A stretch of 25,345 nucleotides of DNA, from NCBI GenBank assembly GCA_026260175.1, contig JAKCWW010004110.1:761-26105 (forward strand), written 5' to 3'. The notes under the pieces were generated by a model that was not told the DNA's origin, did not search any database, and worked only from the letters and a program-made list of their open reading frames with translations. The stretch's first letter is position 1; each line of letters begins with the position of its first letter. Positions 19,338 to 25,345 of the stretch are shown in pieces. Source of the stretch: Reticulitermes lucifugus. Lineage: Eukaryota; Arthropoda; Insecta; Blattodea; Rhinotermitidae. Both the position numbers and the translations under genes were made by a program.

Positions 19338-20889
19338 CAAAGTCATATGTGTTGACATTTTATTATTTTGACAATTGTTTCTGTTTTCTCTTTTACCATG
19401 TTCTCTTATTCCTTTTATTTTTATGGTGCATATTACTGGGTTCAGTCCAATGCAAATGGACCCAACAACATAGAATGACAAGAAATTGTGTGTGTGTATA
19501 AATGGAAGTGACCTTTGGAAGACCTATGCGCAGACAGAAATATGGTGTGGGGATTTGGACTGATTTCACCTGACAGGATGCGGACCAGTGGCAGGATCTT
19601 GTGAACACAGTACGGAACTTCCCATAAAAGCGAGGGAATGTCTTGACTAGATGACTATTAGTAAATTCTAAGGAATGAGTCTCCTGCATGGAGTTAGGTT
19701 TCATAATGTATGAGACACAATCTCACCACTGGACTCTACCATGAGCAAAATTAACCTTTAAATAACTGGGCTGGTACTTAAATTTCAGTGCATGGTTGAT
19801 GAAAAACATATTATTTGAACAGCAAAAGATAAAATTATGAAATAAACAGCATTTTGTGGAAAATAAAGTACAGATTATGCAGCATGTCTTCAAAATGTAG
19901 TAAATATCCTTGTTGCCTAAATATATAAAATTAATTTCTAGGAGCGTATTTTACGTATGTTTGCATTGTTAATCCACACACACACACACACTATAAATTC
20001 ATTTATTAAAAGAACTCTCCAAGAAAATGACGGCCTTTATCTCATTGTGTTACACACACTCCTGACACATTGTTTGTACAAACATTTTGTAACTATGGCC
20101 CCATACACAGTAATGCGGGTGTCCTGTGGTAACAATGTGTAAGGCCTATGTCCTACTTTTCATTTGACAGGCCCTTGTACAATCAGTATCTGCATTGTAT
20201 AAAGAAATGTATGCCATGCTAGGTATGATACCACTTGCAAAGTACTTGTTAATGATAGCACAAATGAATTCTACTTGCAAGGCAAGAATCTGGTGAGATA
20301 ATGAAACATAATTTAAAAAATTAAAAACATATCCTTGTCTTATGTATATGAAGTTTACTATGCAGTGTCAATGTCAATGCATTTTATTTTGTACAACATT
20401 ATTTGATACTTGCTCTAACTTTCTGCCTCCCTCTGTTAACAAAGTTAAATGAAGTCAACAAACATTACAATCTTTTAAATTTTGTGATTTTCTCTCTCAT
20501 CGAACAAATTATGATCAACTTATTACACATTCTTGAAAGACTCTCAGTTCTGAAAGAATGCACTATGACACTAGGTTCTCAAAGTGCATTTTACAGATAC
20601 CTTAAATTAAACATTTTCTGCACATACATAATTATCACAGTTACATTCACAAATGGTAAACTGGTATTAAAAACTTATCACATATTTTATTATACTTTAA
20701 ACATAACATCTATTAAATAATGAGACTGAGAACACAAATCCAGACCTTGACTGTTGATCACCAAAGGATACAGACACTAGTTACCACTGACCCTTCTACC
20801 AGTTGCATGTCAAACCATGACCTGTTATATTGACATAGCATCAAGTAATAAAAATTTCTGTATAAATGGTTTTTTAACTTCCTGCAATC
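19338..20889. other. no gene recognised; one CA microsatellite
   Basis: AT-rich sequence with a (CA)n run at 19975-19991. The longest ORFs (20403-20720 and 19704-19393) have no recognisable domain. Confidence 0.4.
19975..19991 (+). repeat. (CA)n microsatellite
   Basis: Eight and a half CA units. Confidence 0.9.
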
Positions 20890-21535
20890 ATGCCTGTTAA
20901 AAGAACTGAGCAACGAGTAAACATAAAATTTCTTGGAAACTGAAGGAAACTGCCACTGAAGCCTTAAATTTGTGATGTGAGCCATATGGAGAAAATGCCC
21001 TGCCAAGAGTTTGTTGTGTATGCACAGTACAAGAGATTTTCAGAAGCAACAGCCGACATGTAAGATGACACCTGGCAGTCTGGTAATGATCAAACTCATG
21101 AAAACGTGGATGAGGTGAGGATTCTCGCAAGGACACATTGTTAGGCATCAGAATGATAGCAAAGGAGTTGAATGTGGACAATTGTAGGATGCAGTAAATT
21201 TTAACAATAAATAAGAACATGAAGAAAGTATGTGAAAATGGTCCCAAAGGATCTGAGTGAAGATCACAAGCTGACCTTTAGTTTTTAGGTAAAAAACAAA
21301 CTCAGTGTTTGGACATGCTCTGTACTCACCAGATCTTTCCCTCTGCACCTTCTTTTCCTGAAACTGAAGTTTGCTCACAGGAACCCATTTTTAGTAAATC
21401 AAAGACATCAATAAAAGAAAAAGCAGAGTTACTTTACAGAATGGTTTCAGAGGATGCTTTGAGACGTGGAAGGCTCATAAGGAAGGTGTAGCTTCCAATG
21501 GGAATTACTTTGAAGGGCATAACATGCAGACACAA
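20890..21535 (+). pseudogene. mariner transposase pseudogene lacking the catalytic centre
   Basis: From ATG 20890 the plus strand reads MPVKRTEQRVNIKFL, then in other frames KLKETATEAL, GENALP, QSGNDQTHENVDEVR, RMIAKELNVDNC, KNMKKVC and MVPKDLSEDHK (to about 21270). These are the paired helix-turn-helix and linker of a mariner transposase. After about 50 bases it resumes with ALYSPDLSLCTFF and continues through QNGFRGCFETWKAHKEG and VASNGNYFEGHNM to about 21530. The central part with the first two catalytic aspartates is deleted, and there are many stops and frameshifts. A full protein would be about 345 residues. No clear TIRs were found at the ends. Confidence 0.82.
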
Positions 21536-22885
21536 AAATATCATTAATAAATTACTTTTTGCAACTAGTCTCGTTATTTAATAATCACATCTCATATCAT
21601 ACTTTTAAATACAGAAGTACTGCATGCATGTAAGGAATTTGTATAACTCTTCGTAAAGAGACTGAACCCATTTTTATTCACTGGGACAGGAACTGATTTC
21701 TCTTACAGTGAGAAGAAAAGGTGTGAGCATACGTATGTATATATACATACAGTTTATTAATTTTTTGACACTGAAATCACACATCTGATCCAAATAGAAT
21801 GATGTAGCAGCAATATTACATTGTTTTTTCCCTTTCTTTAACTCTATAAATAATACACAGTTGATGAGAGTACTTTTATAAAAGTACCACAGCTGTATCA
21901 TGGCCTACAATTTAATAGTATCTCACATTACTACCATCTAGCCTTCATAAACTGTTGTGTAATATGTCTGGGACAACGTGGTTAATCACAATCCCTTTAA
22001 CTTCTCACTGTTTCATTCCTAGCATCTTTTATTAATAATTATTATTAGTCCATTGTTAGTTTTGAATCTGTCATTTGCCATTACAGGTCTGGTGCAAATG
22101 TTAACACCCAATAGAATGTTCTGATATCAGAACATGGAAATTCACACAGCTGCATCAACACACAGCAGGGTTTACGTGGACCTGAAACCTCAGCTAAATC
22201 AATAAATTACATTCCTATTTTGCAATGCAAACATCAGCATTACACATCTCATGAGGAACTGCAGTGCAAATCTTGAATTCCATTTTATCAACTGTGCACA
22301 TGGAATGGCCAGCGAAGAGTTTGTGAACGTAAGTTTGTCATATCACACATGATACTTGCAAAGTCTTGCAGACACTGTTTCTTACTAGTCTCCATATTTG
22401 AAACAGTCAACACTTATTCCACAACATAATGCCCAGTTGTGACAAGCTTGGTTTAATTGTTTAAACTACTGCTGTTGTCAAAACCCACGAAGACCATTGT
22501 AAACTTTGTTGCTTGAATTTTGATTCAAGATACTTTTTATAGCTGAAAAAGAGAAAACAATTAATTCGTATATATTAAATAACAATGAGTCCTATGAGTT
22601 GAAGCAAATATTAAATTCAAAATCACATATGAAATGGAATGTCTCATTGATTTGTTTCAGTGGACAGAATTAATTACATGTTAACATAAACATAAATATA
22701 CATAGATATTTTGTAAAAATATAGTAGTGTATGTGACTCAGAAGGTATAGCTATTCTGACAAATCATGAATGACAAATTATTAAAAAGATTATTCCAAAA
22801 GAACCATCTACTGGTATAATATGATATAAATTGATGCAGATTAAATTTAAAGAAACTCCTTCGTGCCTTTATACATTCATTTATA
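21536..22885. other. no gene recognised; one perfect 20-bp palindrome
   Basis: AT-rich sequence. ATGTTCTGATATCAGAACAT at 22116-22135 is a perfect palindrome. No exon-like stretch was noticed. Confidence 0.4.
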
Positions 22886-23019
22886 CAGTCAAACCTGATG
22901 TATCACCACTGTTAACTCTTTTAAACTCATAACATTTACTTCAAAATGATAGAAGGATCTTAACTACAAAATAAGAACATAGAATATTCAAAACAGCAGT
23001 AGTGTACAGAACTTGCAAA

Positions 23020-23353
23020 TCATCTGCATTCCAGTGTTGTGAAATATTTCTCAGTTTTTGTTCGAACTTCCCTGCTAACTTTACAGACAGCAATGCCCAT
23101 AGCTACAGCATGTTGCATTATGTTCTTGTCACCAATGTTCAGTTCAAAATACTGACATATTGTTTCACCATACATTTCAGCTTCTTTATCAGCAATTTTT
23201 TGTAGACTTGAAGGTCTTCAATTTCACGATTACTTTTGACGATAGACACATTATCCAGTGCTAGCTGTAAAATTTCTTCTACAGTAATTTCTGCAAAAAT
23301 TGTCGTAACACCCACTTTTCCCTTGGCCACTTTCAAGGACTCAAACTTTCTTC
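23020..23353 (-). pseudogene. unidentified coding-like segment with one frameshift
   Basis: The minus strand reads RKFESLKVAKGKVGVTTIFA, then EITVEEILQLALDNVSIVKS and NREIEDLQ down to about 23212. It then shifts by one base near 23208-23211 and continues SLQKIADKEAEMYGETICQY and FELNIGDKNIMQHAVAMGIA, ending KYFTTLECR with TGA at 23022-23020. Both halves have the charged, helix-rich wording of real protein. One missing base would restore a single frame. A splice-acceptor-like TTTTTATGTGTGTAG stands directly before 23353. I do not recognise the family. It may be a decayed exon, a processed gene fragment, or gene sequence captured by the surrounding TIR element. Confidence 0.45.
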
Positions 23354-23380
23354 CTACACACATAAAAATCTTGTCAAGGA

Positions 23381-23813
23381 GGTATGATATTAAAACCAAC
23401 AAATGCATGTAAGTGTATGAAAGTGTATTATACACACTACACCTCCTACATGTTTCGGCCACTCATGTGGCCATCTTCAGGAAGGTGCAATACAAAAAAT
23501 ACATACATCGAAATATTACAGAATTTAATGGAACCAATGCACAGATATAAAATATTGAACTTGAAAAAATATGGTTTAAAATATATATTAATATATGCTC
23601 TTTAACATATATTTTAAACCATATTTTATAAAATTTAATATTTTATATTTGTGCATTGGTTCCATTAACTTCTGAATATTTTGATGTATGTATTTTTTGT
23701 ATTGCACCTCCCTGAAGATGGCCACATGAGTGGCCGAAACATGTAGGAGGTGTACAGTGTGTATAATACACTTCCATACACTTATGTGCATTTGTTGGTT
23801 TTAATATCATACC
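23381..23813. mobile_element. 433-bp near-perfect palindrome with paired ribozyme-like folds
   Basis: The arms at 23381-23586 and 23607-23813 are inverted copies with few mismatches, around a 20-nt AT-rich centre. Each begins GGTATGATATTAAAACC and contains CTGAAGA-T-GGCCAC-atga-GTGGCC-GAAA-catgta, enclosed by a 7-bp outer stem (CACCTCC/GGAGGTG on the plus strand, 23705-23752; CACCTTC/GGAGGTG on the minus strand, 23487-23440). A 14-bp direct repeat with one mismatch, AATCTTGTCAAGGA at 23367-23380 and AATCTTGTCATGGA at 23851-23864, flanks the palindrome plus a 37-nt unpaired tail (23814-23850). This is consistent with a target duplication. No protein is encoded. Confidence 0.8.
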
Positions 23814-24112
23814 AAATTTCTCAATGCATTGTTATGGATCATTTAAAATTAATCTTGTCATGGAATTTACCTGTAAGCACAGTACATGCGAACAGTGAGA
23901 GTACAGTAACGTGGTAATATATCAGACATTATTAAATTCTTAGAGGCACATTTCTATCACCAAAGTCTTTGGCGAATGGTGGCTAGTGGAAACTGGCACT
24001 ATACTGAGGGTTCCCTGACATTATTGTAATAGGGAATTTTTGTTCACAGACATTCATGGGTGCCAAGTGAGGGTGGTGTTATATAGGAGGGCACTATACC
24101 TGGGTTTGACTG

Positions 24113-24429
24113 TATTGTTATGATCCTCATGTTATGACAAACAATTTTGCATGGCCTCTGAAGTTGACATTGGGTACTATGCCTCAAAAGAGAATCTGGA
24201 GGAAGGAAGCAGTACTGGCAGAAGGTCATGTGATGCTCAATTCAACTTGGCAGGAATAATGGAGTGTGGTGTAAGCTACAATGTAAAGATAGTAGTGACA
24301 TCAGATAGGAGGTTGTCAGTCATGTTGCTGCAGCTGCTACTGCTACTACTACTACCACCACCACCACCACCCTTAAGTTTGTTTAACCTCAAGTGCTAGG
24401 TAAATTTAATCACATACTACCAGTAGACA
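24113..24429. other. no gene recognised; trinucleotide repeat
   Basis: An 82-codon ORF (24151-24399) runs into a CTG/CTA/CCA trinucleotide tract at 24335-24372, and no domain is seen. Confidence 0.4.
24335..24372 (+). repeat. imperfect trinucleotide repeat (CTA then CCA)
   Basis: Runs of CTG and CTA units grade into six CCA/ACC units. Confidence 0.85.
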
Positions 24430-24590
24430 GGTACTGGTTCTTTCCCGGGGGTAAAGCGGCCAGAGTGGTGCTGACCACCTGCCTCCTTCTAGCACCAGGT
24501 TGAGAATGGGTTGGAGCTATACCTATACCTCCATCTTCCCTCTGTGTCTACCCAGGCATGTCATTGTGTGACCTTTACCTTTACCATCGA
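24430..24590 (+). repeat. LINE 3' end (RTE-like) with ACCTTT-type tail
   Basis: The segment GGTTCTTTCCCGGGGGTAAA followed by GCGGCCAGAGTGGTGCTGACC, and ending in GACCTTTACCTTTACC (about 24570-24585), has the wording of a widespread arthropod LINE 3' UTR with a short tandem CTTTAC tail, as I recall it. Only the 3' end is present, as expected for a 5'-truncated insertion. The family name is from memory. Confidence 0.55.
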
Positions 24591-24759
24591 CAGACATGTT
24601 CCTGATTTATCCTAACTGGTGCAGCTAACTGCTGCTTATGACATGATTACACTTTCATGAACTGTAATCTTAATTTTGTTACTATCAAACTGTTATAAGT
24701 ATTTAACTTACAGCTTTGACTATATAAGCCTCCATAAATCCAACCCCTCGTCCGCACCT

Positions 24760-25345
24760 CAGGGTTATGTGGGATGGTAACAGGTCTGGAGGGGGCGCCC
24801 CGAGGGGGACTACTCTGACACATGCTGGCAATCTGTACCTTGGGTCACGTGGGAGGTGGGAACAGGTGTGGAGGGTATACGCTGTAGAGGGTTACTACGA
24901 CACACACTGGCTAACGGGGCTCTGGTCTACCCAAGCCAAGGTGGAAGGTATCGTGCTGAAGGCTGCATGGCACTGGAGTAGTCAATAGCAGTGTCGCTGA
25001 ACGATCCCCTTGGGGAACCAGGCCGCACCCCATTGTATGTAGGCCTTCCGTCCGCGTGGGGCTCCACGGACGGTGACCGTATTCTTTTACCCGTGTGTTG
25101 TGGGAGAGCTCCTTAAGTGGGGACTCCGAGAGATATGAATGAATGAAATAATCAATGGCTCTGGAAATGGAACATTGCCTTTTATAGGAACTGCCCACAG
25201 GCTCTGACGATGTCCAAGGGCTTGTCTGGCTTACAGACGGCTCTGGGACAGAATGGGAGACAGAGGCTCTTCGGGTAAAGAAATATGTAAAAGAAGGCTC
25301 TGGAAATGGAACATCTTTCTCTATGTAGGGGCTTCATAAGGGGAA
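24760..25345 (+). repeat. GC-rich retroelement-like block with internal repeats
   Basis: Two degenerate copies of an approximately 80-bp unit lie at about 24760-24832 and 24840-24913 (GTGGGATGGTAACAGGTCTGG against GTGGGAGGTGGGAACAGGTG TGG). A 19-mer, GGCTCTGGAAATGGAACAT, occurs at 25157-25175 and 25296-25314. A short stem, CCGTCCGCGTGG/CCACGGACGG, is at 25048-25073. One frame near 25207-25260 reads DDVQGLVWLTDGSGTEWE, which recalls the start of a retrotransposon RNase H domain (TDGS). The block runs off the window end, so it may be the 5' region or a fragment of a LINE. Confidence 0.45.

Larger units (their letters stand above)
22886..24112. mobile_element. possible TA-flanked TIR element
   Basis: The left end CAGTCAAACCTGATGTATCA and the right end, read inward on the minus strand as CAGTCAAACCCAGGTATAGT, agree for the first ten bases and partly beyond. 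TA flanks both (22884-22885, 24113-24114). If real, the element is 1,227 bp, of which 433 bp is a later palindrome. It encloses the coding-like stretch at 23020-23353. The match is short, so the boundaries are tentative. Confidence 0.4.

Noticed and set aside
24911..25198. 95-codon minus-strand ORF
   Set aside because: It lies antisense over a GC-rich repeat block with internal duplications and has no recognised domain.
1..25345. CRISPR array, prokaryotic operon, tRNA or rRNA gene
   Set aside because: None is present. The sequence is eukaryotic, with spliced exons, and no regularly spaced repeats or complete tRNA fold was found (only the tRNA-like SINE head).

Overview
The window is AT-rich, intron-rich animal DNA and very probably comes from an insect. 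A cockroach or termite (Blattodea) fits best. The reasons are a split gene with GT-AG introns, dense old transposon remnants, a tRNA-derived SINE with a poly-A tail, and a non-LTR reverse transcriptase fragment of a type I associate with cockroach and termite genomes. The species call is inference. There is one assembly gap of 21 N at 14020-14040.

The one gene I can identify with confidence is on the + strand. Five consecutive exons (2448-2679, 2811-3038, 5240-5411, 7229-7351, 8382-8604) join in frame into 325 codons plus a stop. They encode the C-terminal three quarters of a lysosomal phospholipase A2 of the LCAT/PLA2G15 family, with Ser (AHSMG), Asp (GDGDGTVN) and His (LDHMG) of the catalytic triad. 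The signal peptide and N-terminal exons must lie left of the window. Its introns are full of mobile-element relics: a mariner-like MITE, a pogo/Tigger fragment, a LINE-type repeat, a nested pair of inverted-repeat elements and a SINE.

Layout: 1-489, reverse transcriptase relic on the - strand; 902-1313, decayed inverted-repeat insertion; 2448-8604, the phospholipase; 10997-11290, mariner transposase tail; 11780-12083, pogo MITE; 13898-14095, TIR element holding the gap; 16399-16818, second pogo/Tigger fragment; 17782-17923, a candidate TATA box and first exon encoding a signal peptide; 19282-19337, a strong hairpin; 20890-21535, a mariner transposase pseudogene lacking its catalytic middle; 22886-24112, a possible TIR element holding an unidentified coding-like stretch and a 433-bp palindrome; 24430-24590, a LINE 3' end; 24760-25345, a GC-rich repeat block.

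The most interesting pattern is a class of short palindromic insertions. Two clear cases (6721-6961 and 23381-23850) and one decayed case (914-1301) share the same plan: 12-14 bp target duplications and inverted arms, each arm carrying a fold of the form CTGAAGA (or a variant), stem, GAAA. The two clear cases also have an unpaired tail of about 29-37 nt on one side. The fold resembles a hammerhead ribozyme core, with an extra U that makes its activity uncertain. They may be non-autonomous relatives of Penelope-like retroelements.
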